Positions 48,581-56,623 of a DNA stretch of 58,140 nucleotides are shown here, one piece after another. Both the position numbers and the translations under genes were made by a program. This DNA comes from an uncultured Verrucomicrobiales bacterium (GTDB lineage: Bacteria; Verrucomicrobiota; Verrucomicrobiia; Limisphaerales; JACDHS01). Location: positions 1 through 58,140 of the forward strand of contig CALJZV010000083.1 of assembly GCA_937983475.1 (NCBI GenBank). The letters are read 5' to 3'. The notes beneath the pieces were generated by a model. The model saw only the letters and a list, made by a program, of their open reading frames with translations, was not told the origin of the DNA and did no database searches. How positions within the stretch are numbered: the first letter of the stretch is position 1; every line of letters begins with the position of its first letter.

Positions 48581-48922
48581 GTGTTTGCTGAAGACCCCAT
48601 AGAACGCCTTGAGGAGTTGGAACTTAAATTGTTCCCCCTTACCGAGAAGCGCGTATGCCAGACCGGTCAGACGGAGATGCTTGTTGTGTATCCCGACGGC
48701 GACCGGCTGGCCCGTGGGGTCATGGTGCTGAGGATGCCGCATTGTGTGCTCACGTTCTACCGCAAGAGTAAGCTGCGCGCCTTGGTGGTGGATCATGCCC
48801 GTGAAATCAGCCCGCCCGTTGAGGACCAGACTGGCCCTTACGTGCTAATCAATTGGAATGACTACCAACACGCCCGCGCCGACTTGATTAATTGGGGCAT
48901 GATTGAGCCAAAGGAGTTCTGA
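48581..48922 (+). CDS. small unknown protein
   Basis: 113 aa, GTG start directly after the previous stop. N-terminal helix (PIERLEELELKLFPLTEKRV) and several strands (GVMVLRMPHCVLTFYRKSKL). No family recognised. Three bases separate it from the metalloprotease-like gene. Confidence 0.6.
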   Translation: MFAEDPIERLEELELKLFPLTEKRVCQTGQTEMLVVYPDGDRLARGVMVLRMPHCVLTFYRKSKLRALVVDHAREISPPVEDQTGPYVLINWNDYQHARADLINWGMIEPKEF

Positions 48923-48925
48923 CCC

Positions 48926-49423
48926 GTGGACATCAGTAAAGCCCGCGCCATAGTGGAAGACAACATACAGGCCGCCATGTGGCTACTCAATATCCAACAG
49001 TGGAAAATCCATGTTGAATATCGTGACATCAGCGGCCCCAACGACTTTGACGGCGCGGTGGCCGGACAGTGCTTGGCGAACGAGGGCTATAAGGAAGCCA
49101 CGATCATCATCAACGCCCAAGAGATTAGTGACGAGGAGCAGCTGCTCAACATCCTGCGGCACGAGCTGCTCCATGTGGCCGTAAGCGCGTGCTACCACAC
49201 GTTCCGCAAGGCGTGCTTTGAGCATGTGTGTGACCGCCACGCCGAGAACGCCCTGATGGTCGTCTGGACGCGCTGTGACGAGGATGCTGTGCGCCAACTG
49301 GAGGACGTGTTTACTCATGGCCTCAACTTCCCCAACGCCAAGGCCGCGTTTGATAAGGCGCGCGCTGAGCGGGAAGACTACTTTACATCTTCGACGAAGA
49401 AGAAAAAGAAGAAGAAACAATGA
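48926..49423 (+). CDS. putative zinc metalloprotease (HExxH)
   Basis: 165 aa, GTG start. LLNILRHELLHVAVSACYHT holds HELLH, with the third ligand possibly in the DRHAEN segment 30 residues later. Upstream strands (KIHVEYRDIS, EATIIINAQEIS) resemble the SprT/zincin minimal fold. The tail is SSTKKKKKKKQ, basic enough for DNA binding, as in DNA-protein crosslink proteases. Substrate is unknown. Confidence 0.65.
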   Translation: MDISKARAIVEDNIQAAMWLLNIQQWKIHVEYRDISGPNDFDGAVAGQCLANEGYKEATIIINAQEISDEEQLLNILRHELLHVAVSACYHTFRKACFEHVCDRHAENALMVVWTRCDEDAVRQLEDVFTHGLNFPNAKAAFDKARAEREDYFTSSTKKKKKKKQ

Positions 49424-50916
49424 GCCTCACCCCCGGCTACCAGTTCCACACGCCGCCCTACGACCATCAGCGTGACGTGTTCCACGCCAGCAAAGATGAT
49501 GAGTTCTTTGGCCTGCTAATGCAGCAGGGCACGGGCAAGTCTAAGGTCATCGTCGACACCGCTGCCTATCTCCACCTCCGCGACAAGATTGACGCCGTGG
49601 TTATTATTGCGCCCAAAGGGCTCTATGAAAACTGGATCAACGAGGACCCTGAGGACTTCGGCCAGTTCCCCACCCACTTACACCCAAGCATCCGGCCTTA
49701 TTATTTGCTGTGGGAAAACAAGACTAAGAATAAGACTTACCGCAGGAAATTGGAGCTGGCAGCAGACCCGCCAAAGGGCTACGATTTAACGGTCATGGCC
49801 GTTAACATAGAAGCCATCAGCGCGGGGCGCGCCCACGAGTATCTTATGTGGTTCATCAGGCAGCGGCGGTGCCTGCTGGTGGTGGACGAGTCTACCAAAA
49901 TCAAGAACCGCACCAGCAAACGCACCAAGCGCACGCTTGAACTGGCCCGGCTGAGCGGCGCGCTCTACCGACGGATTTTAACAGGGACCCCTGTTACCCG
50001 CAGCCCGTTGGATGCTTACCCGCAGTTCGAGTTCTTGCAGAAGAACTACTTTGGTCAGCGCACATGGTCGGCGTTTCAGAATCGCTACGCCATAACCGAA
50101 CTGACGCAGATCGGTGGGAGGCGGCCCTTTAAGAAGGTCGTGGGCTATCGTCGCGTGGAAGAGCTGGCCAAGCTAATCCAAGAGCACAGCTACCGCGTGC
50201 TCCGGGCCGATTGCCTAGACTTGCCACCGAAGATCTATAGTAAGTTCCAGCTAGAGCTCGCGCCGGAGCAGCGTAAGATCTACGACCGCATGAAGGAACA
50301 CGCCCTTGCCGAGTATGGCGACACCACCGTCGCCGCCCCGCTGGTGATTACGCAGATGATGAAGGCCCATCAAATCACCTGCGGCTACATCATAGACGAC
50401 AACAAGGTGGTGCATCGCTTCTTTGACGAACCGGCCAAGAACCCTCGCATCGCCGCGCTGCTTGAACTTCTCGAGACTATTGACGGCAAGGTAATCATCT
50501 GGGCCAACTTTGTGCCCTGCATAGAGGACATCTATAATGCCCTCGCTGAAGTCTACGGACGCGACGCCGTGCGCACCTACTACGGCGGCACCAGCGATGA
50601 GGACCGCAAAGAGGCCTTGCGCTCGTTCAAGCGTGAGGACGGCGGGGCGCGGTTCTTTATCAGTAACCAATCCACCGGGGGCAGGGGGTTGACGCTCACC
50701 GTGGCTGCGACCGAGGTTTACTACAGCAACAACTACGACTTGGAGGAACGCCTCCAGAGCGAGGACCGCGCTCATCGTATTGGCCAAACCAAGTCGCTCA
50801 GCATCATCGACCTTGTTGCTTCTAATACGGTGGATGGTAAAATAATTCGCTCGCTGCGGTCCAAGAACATGATGGCCGCCACTGTTACCGGCGACCAACT
50901 TGAGGATTGGATATGA
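49420..50916 (+). CDS. SNF2-family helicase/translocase
   Basis: 498 aa. Walker A LLMQQGTGKSKVI, Ia VVIIAPKGLYENW, motif II VVDESTKIKN (DEST in place of DEAH), III RILTGTPVTRSPLD. Second RecA domain: VIIWANFVPCIEDIYN, then NQSTGGRGLTLTVA and DLEERLQSEDRAHRIGQ (motifs V-VI). It has only the core without extra domains. The protein remodels DNA-protein complexes or drives branch migration in phage replication. Overlaps the metalloprotease gene by 4 bases. Confidence 0.92.
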   Translation: MSLTPGYQFHTPPYDHQRDVFHASKDDEFFGLLMQQGTGKSKVIVDTAAYLHLRDKIDAVVIIAPKGLYENWINEDPEDFGQFPTHLHPSIRPYYLLWENKTKNKTYRRKLELAADPPKGYDLTVMAVNIEAISAGRAHEYLMWFIRQRRCLLVVDESTKIKNRTSKRTKRTLELARLSGALYRRILTGTPVTRSPLDAYPQFEFLQKNYFGQRTWSAFQNRYAITELTQIGGRRPFKKVVGYRRVEELAKLIQEHSYRVLRADCLDLPPKIYSKFQLELAPEQRKIYDRMKEHALAEYGDTTVAAPLVITQMMKAHQITCGYIIDDNKVVHRFFDEPAKNPRIAALLELLETIDGKVIIWANFVPCIEDIYNALAEVYGRDAVRTYYGGTSDEDRKEALRSFKREDGGARFFISNQSTGGRGLTLTVAATEVYYSNNYDLEERLQSEDRAHRIGQTKSLSIIDLVASNTVDGKIIRSLRSKNMMAATVTGDQLEDWI

Positions 50917-50946
50917 GCATCCAAACAAGGAAGGAGGTGACGCCCC

Positions 50947-51393
50947 ATGGCTGGAACATTAAACGCCGCGCACTTGTTGCGCATTGCGGAACTTGAAGGG
51001 CAGCTTAAGAACTCGGAAGAGTTGAACCAACGGCTGATGAAAGATAATGACGAGCTCCAAGGCAAGCTGGATTTGGTCATGCACGATGTCGTCGACGTCT
51101 GTGTGCATGAGCTTGGACCAGACGCCGAGCACGAAACACTTAACTTTCGGTCGGAGATTCGGCTTCCCAAAGTTGTGGCCGCGCTAAGCGCAGCCAAACT
51201 CAAGCAGCACTTCAACGCAATGCTGCGCAGTGAACTGGCCAAGCGTATTGAGGGCATCGAGATTGCGCACCTTGAACCCAAGGACTGCGTCGCTCAGCCC
51301 AAGGCTCCAGCGGAACCCGCTGCGCCACCTACGCCCCCGCCAGCTGACCCCGAGCCGCCTGCGGATCCCCCGGCACCACCGCCGGAGGAATAA
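50947..51393 (+). CDS. coiled-coil protein with proline-rich tail
   Basis: 148 aa, start 50947 after AAGGAGGTGACGCCCC. Residues 5-45 form a coiled coil (LLRIAELEGQLKNSEELNQR); the middle is helical (VVAALSAAKLKQHFNAMLRS); the last 35 residues are Pro/Ala/Glu-rich (PAPPTPPPADPEPPADPP style). No enzyme motif. Terminator right behind it. Confidence 0.65.
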   Translation: MAGTLNAAHLLRIAELEGQLKNSEELNQRLMKDNDELQGKLDLVMHDVVDVCVHELGPDAEHETLNFRSEIRLPKVVAALSAAKLKQHFNAMLRSELAKRIEGIEIAHLEPKDCVAQPKAPAEPAAPPTPPPADPEPPADPPAPPPEE

Positions 51394-51403
51394 GAGGCCC
51401 CTA

Positions 51404-51435
51404 GCGCGGGGTCGTCGGTGGCCCCGCGCATTTTT
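51404..51435 (+). terminator. Rho-independent terminator
   Basis: GCGCGGGG (51404-51411) pairs with CCCCGCGC (51422-51429) over a 10-base loop, followed by ATTTTTACTTT. It ends the transcript carrying the SNF2 gene. Confidence 0.8.
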
Positions 51436-51453
51436 ACTTTGGAGAGTAGATGG

Positions 51454-51663
51454 ATGGCAGTGCAAAAGATAAATATTGAGCTGAGCAAGGACGAACTGCG
51501 CCTGCTCTGCTGCGTCCATGCCGAAACCATACGCAACAAGGCCGACGCCCTCTGCGATGGTCAGTTCTTTACCCCCGGCACCGACGCCCCCGAGGTTGGT
51601 GAGCTGGTGACGTTATCCCAAACGCTGGAGGATTTACATGGTAAGCTCGACTTACTAAAATAG
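51454..51663 (+). CDS. small unknown protein
   Basis: 69 aa from ATG 51454, behind GGAGAGTAGATGG. It reads as a strand-helix unit (AVQKINIELSKDELRLLCCV) and a second helix (VGELVTLSQTLEDLHGKLD). No known family. It lies between a terminator and the structured spacer, so it may have its own promoter, which I could not identify. Confidence 0.55.
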   Translation: MAVQKINIELSKDELRLLCCVHAETIRNKADALCDGQFFTPGTDAPEVGELVTLSQTLEDLHGKLDLLK

Positions 51664-51670
51664 AGTTTGC

Positions 51671-51818
51671 TCTAATGGCGGGCCGCCCCTACCATTACAG
51701 GCTTGGAACTGCGAAGGTTTGCTGTCTCCAAGCCTTGATTAAACGGTGGCCACCAATAAAAGTCAGGCTCCTAACACACAGCCCGCCCCAACGGGCAGGC
51801 CTACGCAGTTCCATTAGA
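51671..51818 (+). ncRNA. candidate structured RNA with alternative pairings
   Basis: In a 179-base gap, the stretch ACGCAGTTCCATTAGA (51803-51818) can pair with two upstream arms: TCTAATGG (51671-51678) and GGAACTGCG (51705-51713). Both arms also form local hairpins: TAATGG with CCATTA (51692-51697), and GGCTTGGA (51700-51707) with TCCAAGCC (51727-51734). GCCCG..CGGGC (51781-51796) and the palindrome GGTGGCCACC (51745-51754) add stems. It ends 25 bases before the exonuclease start, which suggests a switch or a small RNA. Confidence 0.5.
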
Positions 51819-51842
51819 ACGTAGAAATAAGAAAGTTATTGT

Positions 51843-52790
51843 ATGCCCACACAAATCACCTCACTCACATTCTGCGCTTTCGATTTAGAAACCACCGGCT
51901 ACGACCCCACCGAGGTTCGCATCTGCGAGTTTGCGGCCAGCCGTTTCAAGCTGGACTACGATGGCAGCGCGCTGGTGCCGTGCCATCTAGATGGCTCTGA
52001 CAGTCTGACCTATCATAAACGATCAGACCCCGGCGTGCCGATACCTCCCGAAGCCAACGGAGAGCAAAAGCAGAGCGATGAAGATGTTGCCACTGCCCTG
52101 CCGGAGGACATGCAGGTTGAGGAGTTTATTAAGAAGATGCGCGGGACGGTGTGGCTTGCCCACAATGCGGCATACGATTATGAGACGCTCGTCCATGCGC
52201 TCATGCGCGCCCGCAAGTGCAGTGAGCAGGAGGCGCGCACCGAGCTGTTCAACGCCCACGTCGGCGTCATCGATACCTTGCGGCTGGCGCGCCATTTGGT
52301 GCCCACCGAGAATCATAAACTCAATACGCTGTTCCATTACTATGGATGTCCGCGCGCCAACGCCCCCACCCACCGGGCCGACGATGATGTGCGCGCGCTG
52401 GTGGATGTGTTCCAAGGTTTGGTTGGCACATGCTTAGAAGGTTTTGCGAAGGACTGGCCCATCACCGAGGACGACCCCGGCCTAAGCCCGAACTTCTGCG
52501 ACGAGCTGTTCAGCACCAGCTACAGCCCGGTAGATTACGGCCGAATCAATTTTGGTAAGCACCGCAACGATGCGCTCGAGGAAGTGCCGTTCTCTTATTT
52601 TGACTGGTGGATCAACAAACGCCGCGCCGAAGACCAGCCCGATTGGGACCGTGAATACACTATGGCCGGGCTTGCCAAACAGGCAGGCGTCAACCCCGAC
52701 AAGTGCGACCGCATCCAAGCCGCCGCCCGCCAGCGATTAGCGGGAGAGCTGCAAGCCTTCTATCCTACCCTTACAGTGGAGCCAGCATAA
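51843..52790 (+). CDS. DnaQ-like 3'-5' exonuclease with DUF3820-like C-terminus
   Basis: 315 aa. DEDDh motifs: CAFDLETTGYD, WLAHNAAYDYE, and HRADDDVRALVDVF. The C-terminal ~100 residues contain YGRINFGKHRNDALEEVP, then FSYFDWWINKR, the DUF3820/ExoX C-terminal pattern (INFGKH-x-x-LEEVP-x-Y-W). It is likely to process single-stranded DNA ends in replication or repair. It is placed after the structured spacer and ends with the next ATG overlapping (TAATG). Confidence 0.88.
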   Translation: MPTQITSLTFCAFDLETTGYDPTEVRICEFAASRFKLDYDGSALVPCHLDGSDSLTYHKRSDPGVPIPPEANGEQKQSDEDVATALPEDMQVEEFIKKMRGTVWLAHNAAYDYETLVHALMRARKCSEQEARTELFNAHVGVIDTLRLARHLVPTENHKLNTLFHYYGCPRANAPTHRADDDVRALVDVFQGLVGTCLEGFAKDWPITEDDPGLSPNFCDELFSTSYSPVDYGRINFGKHRNDALEEVPFSYFDWWINKRRAEDQPDWDREYTMAGLAKQAGVNPDKCDRIQAAARQRLAGELQAFYPTLTVEPA

Positions 52791-53221
52791 TGGACAAAAT
52801 CAAGCCCACACCCCAGCCGACAGTCTACGTCGTGCAAGAAGTGCGCGGGCGCAACCTAACCGACGCCGCCCGCTACGGCGACCTCGTAGCCCTGTTGCCG
52901 CCGGGGGAACAGGTTTTCCTGAGGCCAGAGGATACAATTAACACGCTGCGCCGCGCGCTGCGAGACTTTACTTCCGACGACTACCTGTTAGCCATCGGTG
53001 ATCCTGCTGCCATAGCCATCGCGAGCATCGTGGCTGTGGAGGCGAGTGGAGGTTTGTTTACAATGCTCAAGTGGGACAGGGAGCATCGGAAATACTACAA
53101 GATCCGATTAGATATGCGCAAAGCTAAGAAAGGAGAATCATCCAGCGATGCCAATCAAACCGAAAAAGAAGGTGGCCGCCAAAAAAGCGGCGGCTACAAA
53201 GAGCCGAACCAGATTATCTAA
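52790..53221 (+). CDS. unknown protein
   Basis: 143 aa from ATG 52790, overlapping the exonuclease stop. Mixed alpha/beta: TVYVVQEVRGRNLTDAARYG, VFLRPEDTINTLRRALRDFT and DYLLAIGDPAAIAIASIVAV. This hydrophobic Ala/Ile block is not a clear membrane helix. No known family; its last 74 bases overlap the next gene in another frame. Confidence 0.6.
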   Translation: MDKIKPTPQPTVYVVQEVRGRNLTDAARYGDLVALLPPGEQVFLRPEDTINTLRRALRDFTSDDYLLAIGDPAAIAIASIVAVEASGGLFTMLKWDREHRKYYKIRLDMRKAKKGESSSDANQTEKEGGRQKSGGYKEPNQII

Positions 53222-53873
53222 ACCCAAGGGCACGGCCAAGGCACCACCGCCCGGCCTGCCGTTTGACATGTTGGAGAAGGATGCCGAGGCACGGGCCGAG
53301 GGCCAAGAGGATACGCTCGCGCTCGTCAGTAAATACGCCGCCGAGGTTGAGGAGTTGGACGAGACTGAGGCGATGCTGCTTGCCAAGGTGGAAACCATTG
53401 GCGCGCGGCGCACAAAGTTGTTGGAGGACGATATACCAAAGTTGATGGAGCAAGTGGGCCTCGCCAGTTTTAAGTTGGAAAACGGCGCGGAGGTTGTGGT
53501 AGACGAACCCATTTATGCTTCCATCAGTAAGAAGAATCAGGGTGACGCTTACCAGTGGCTCCGTGATAACGACCATGAGGACCTCATCAAAAATGAGATC
53601 AAGGTTGCGCTGGGCAAGGGTGAGGACGAACTGGCCAAGTTGGTGATGAAGTATCTTGTCAGCAAAAAGATCGATTTCACACAAAAGGAGAGCGTCCACG
53701 CTGGATCATTAAAGGCTTTTGTGCGCACGTTGCTGGAGGAAGAAGCGCAGCCCGGCTACACCGCCGAAAAATTGCCTCAAGACCTATTTGGCGTTTACCG
53801 GCCCAAGATAGCCAAGATCCAAAAACCTAAAGTAAAGAAAGGAGGCACCCACAAAACCAAGAAAGGAGAATGA
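53148..53873 (+). CDS. basic-tailed replication/recombination accessory protein, unknown
   Basis: 241 aa. Basic start PIKPKKKVAAKKAAATKSRT, then a coiled coil (ALVSKYAAEVEELDETEAML, ETIGARRTKLLEDDIPKLME) and a globular end with VRTLLEEEAQPGYTAEKLPQ and DLFGVYRP. The latter pattern recurs in phage proteins beside SSB genes; no biochemical function is known to me. It is directly upstream of the SSB-like gene. Confidence 0.65.
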   Translation: MPIKPKKKVAAKKAAATKSRTRLSKPKGTAKAPPPGLPFDMLEKDAEARAEGQEDTLALVSKYAAEVEELDETEAMLLAKVETIGARRTKLLEDDIPKLMEQVGLASFKLENGAEVVVDEPIYASISKKNQGDAYQWLRDNDHEDLIKNEIKVALGKGEDELAKLVMKYLVSKKIDFTQKESVHAGSLKAFVRTLLEEEAQPGYTAEKLPQDLFGVYRPKIAKIQKPKVKKGGTHKTKKGE

Positions 53874-53939
53874 CGTAGGTGCGTCTTTCTGCCGTTTAAC
53901 CTTTAACCCAATTGAAAACCAATAGAAGGAGATAGGACT

Positions 53940-54968
53940 ATGGCTCTCAAGCCCGTAGGAAAGAAGAAACCAGCGACTAAGCCGCCCAAGAAAAAAGCGG
54001 CCTCCAAGAAGCCCACAGCGGCCACCGCTAAAAAGAAGCCCCCGGCCACACCGCCGCCCCCAGCAGTGGAGGAGGAAAGTGCCATCGCCACCGAGGAGGC
54101 TCCCGAGGAAGAGGCTCCCCAAACTGCTGCCGCCCCGGCAGTGCGGCAGTCAACGGAAGTTGGCCCGGCCGACGCCTTTGACATGCTGGCGCAGGACAGT
54201 CAAGAGCAAGACCTTGGCTTTGGCCAAGAGGACCTTGAGCTGGCGCGCATTATGCTGCTGCAAAAGTCGAATGACCAATGCACGCCCGGCCATGAGGACC
54301 ACATCGCCGGTGCTCAGCCCGGCATGTATTATCACACTGTGACGAAGGAGATCTTCGACAGCGTGACTGTTATCCCCGTCCACTATCAGCGGATTTATAC
54401 CGAGTGGACTCCGCGGGACGATGGTGGCGGCTTTCACGGCACGCACGACCCGCACAGCAACGTCGTGCAATCGGCCACTCCGCACGAGGAGAACAACCGG
54501 GTGCTTGTGATGGATAATGGACATGAGCTGGTGGAGACGGCGCAATACTTCTGCCTCTTGGTCAAAGAGGACGGAACTCTTGACCCTGTCGTCTTCAGCA
54601 TGAAGGCTACCCACTGGAAGGCCGCGCGGAACTGGAACACCGTAATGTCGCGTCAGCGCATTACGCACCCCAAAACCGGGCGCACGTTCACGGCCCCTAT
54701 GTTCTCAAATATGTATTGCTTTGGCAGCGCGCTGCGCACCGAGGATCAATACAGCTGGCACGTTCCGGAGCTGGAGGGTCACGAGGCTCTGGACTTCGCC
54801 GATGAGGATGCGTTGGCGGCCTATGCCCAAGCGCGCGACCTTGGCCAGCAGGCCCGTGAGGGGCTGGTAAAGGCCAGTGCTGAGGTAGACGTCAGCGGCC
54901 CCCGTGATGTGGATGCAACCGTTGAAGATGATGACGGTGGCGGTGGGAACGGCCAACTTCCGTTCTAA
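53940..54968 (+). CDS. single-stranded DNA-binding-like protein
   Basis: 342 aa. A basic/Pro-rich N-terminal ~60 residues (KKPATKPPKKKAASKKPTAA) is followed by a globular core with PGMYYHTVTKEIFDSVTVIP, VHYQRIYTEW and HWKAARNWNTVMSRQ. The C-terminus is acidic and ends in aromatic Phe: TVEDDDGGGGNGQLPF, like the DDDIPF tail of bacterial SSBs that docks partner proteins. Similar core sequences occur next to phage primases. Assignment rests on tail and context; the OB-fold is not shown. Confidence 0.65.
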   Translation: MALKPVGKKKPATKPPKKKAASKKPTAATAKKKPPATPPPPAVEEESAIATEEAPEEEAPQTAAAPAVRQSTEVGPADAFDMLAQDSQEQDLGFGQEDLELARIMLLQKSNDQCTPGHEDHIAGAQPGMYYHTVTKEIFDSVTVIPVHYQRIYTEWTPRDDGGGFHGTHDPHSNVVQSATPHEENNRVLVMDNGHELVETAQYFCLLVKEDGTLDPVVFSMKATHWKAARNWNTVMSRQRITHPKTGRTFTAPMFSNMYCFGSALRTEDQYSWHVPELEGHEALDFADEDALAAYAQARDLGQQAREGLVKASAEVDVSGPRDVDATVEDDDGGGGNGQLPF

Positions 54969-54988
54969 TTAACCGTTCGCATCTAATT

Positions 54989-55016
54989 GCGCGGCGGGGT
55001 TAGTTCCCCGCCGCGC
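54989..55016 (+). terminator. strong hairpin, mRNA-end or partial terminator
   Basis: Eleven-base perfect stem GCGCGGCGGGG (54989-54999) with CCCCGCCGCGC (55006-55016) over a 6-base loop, followed by TCACATTCTAATCC, no U-tract. It lies between the SSB-like and the primase genes and could let SSB-like mRNA accumulate. Confidence 0.5.
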
Positions 55017-55045
55017 TCACATTCTAATCCGATAGCTGACTAACC

Positions 55046-56623
55046 ATGGCCACCAAACGCACAACCAAAAAGAAAAAGCCTGCCGCCCCACCGCCACCGC
55101 CCGAAGAGCAGACGATGGCGTGGCAGTTCCACACCTTGTTTATGGGATGTGAACACAATCACGGGAAATACATCCTCACCAAGGAAACCACCGAGCAGTC
55201 TGCAAAGGGTAAGACCACCGGCAAGGCTTGGACGGCCCCCGGCCCCGCCACCGTGGAGATGTGGGACGAGCACCTTGCCGGGCGCAACGGGCTGGGTGTA
55301 AGCCCGATCCGCAAGGATGGGAAAATATATTGGGCCGCGCTCGACATTGATGTCTACAACACCGACCTAGAAAAACTCAGCCTCACCCTCAAAGACCATC
55401 CCATCCTCCTCTGCCGCACCAAGTCGGGCGGCGCACACCTTTTCTTCTTTTTCAAAGACCCCCTGCCAGCCATAACCGTCCGCAAGAAACTCCAGGAGCT
55501 GGCTAGTAGTTTAGGTCACGGCGATTGCGAGATATTCCCCAAGCAAAGCAAGATCACCAGTAAAGACGACAGCGGCAATTGGATCAACGTGCCCTATTAC
55601 GACCACGAGGTCACAACCCGTTACTGCATCTACCGGGGCAAAGACCTAACCGCTGAAGAGTTTTTAGCCAAGGCCTACGAAGTGCGCATGGACGAAGAGA
55701 CGCTCGTAGGCCTTGCCGTTATCGACACCACTAAGGACCTCGACCTACTGCCCGACGGGCCTCCCTGTTTGCAGCTCCTGTTGAACCAAGGCATCATGGA
55801 GGGCCAACGAGACGTTGCGATGTTCAACGTGGCCGTGTGCTACCGCAAGAAGTTCACTGAAAGCTGGCGGCAGGAACTGGAGAAGACGAACAGGGATAAC
55901 TGTAAGCCGCCGCTAAATAGCGAGGAGATTGGGAAGATAATCAAGTCGGTGGAGCGGAAGGATTATTTTTACCAGTGCAACAACGCGCCGCTGAAGAATT
56001 ACTGCAACCGTCAGCTGTGCATGACGCGCCCATTTGGCATCAATCCGGAGGATGAACTGCCGGACTTTAGCGGGCTGACCAAGGTGGAGACGGACCCGCC
56101 CATGTATTTCGTCACGGTAAATGAGGACAGGCTGGGGCCGGTCTCGGCCAATGAGCTGCTGAACCAAAGGCTGTTCCAAACGCGCTGCTTTGAGGGCGTC
56201 AACATTGTCATTCCCCAAGTGGCCGCAAAGGACTGGCGGCGTGTGATGACCACCTTAACCGAACGCATGGACACCATCAGCATCCCCGAAGAGATGACGG
56301 CCAAGGGCCAGCTGCTCCAACACTTGCACGACTACTGTGATAAGAACAGCCGTCCCGACCGTGAGAAGCTGGTGAACTATAAAGTGTGGGAAGACGACCG
56401 GGCAATTTACAACTTCCGCATTGAGGGCTTCATGCGTTACTTGGAGCAAGTGCGCTTTAGAGAGTTTACGCGGCAACAAGTGGTCAGCATTTTCCACAAC
56501 ATAGGCATGAAGAAGCGACAACTCTGGGTCAAGCAGCGGCACTTCAACGTCTGGCTGTTGCCGAAGCCCGAGTATGAAGAAATTGTCCACGAGACCCCAC
56601 ACATTGAGGAGCCACCGTTCTAA
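55046..56623 (+). CDS. archaeo-eukaryotic-type primase (PrimPol-like)
   Basis: 525 aa. After a basic N-terminus (TKRTTKKKKPAAPPPPPEEQ) the AEP core shows IYWAALDIDVYN (hDhD), CRTKSGGAHLFFFFKD (sxH) and DCEIFPKQSKI. A C-terminal primase extension holds CNNAPLKNYCNRQLCMTRPF (possible zinc site), then helical regions to residue 525. It should make primers for the phage polymerase. Its TAA overlaps the ATG of the helicase gene. Confidence 0.82.
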   Translation: MATKRTTKKKKPAAPPPPPEEQTMAWQFHTLFMGCEHNHGKYILTKETTEQSAKGKTTGKAWTAPGPATVEMWDEHLAGRNGLGVSPIRKDGKIYWAALDIDVYNTDLEKLSLTLKDHPILLCRTKSGGAHLFFFFKDPLPAITVRKKLQELASSLGHGDCEIFPKQSKITSKDDSGNWINVPYYDHEVTTRYCIYRGKDLTAEEFLAKAYEVRMDEETLVGLAVIDTTKDLDLLPDGPPCLQLLLNQGIMEGQRDVAMFNVAVCYRKKFTESWRQELEKTNRDNCKPPLNSEEIGKIIKSVERKDYFYQCNNAPLKNYCNRQLCMTRPFGINPEDELPDFSGLTKVETDPPMYFVTVNEDRLGPVSANELLNQRLFQTRCFEGVNIVIPQVAAKDWRRVMTTLTERMDTISIPEEMTAKGQLLQHLHDYCDKNSRPDREKLVNYKVWEDDRAIYNFRIEGFMRYLEQVRFREFTRQQVVSIFHNIGMKKRQLWVKQRHFNVWLLPKPEYEEIVHETPHIEEPPF

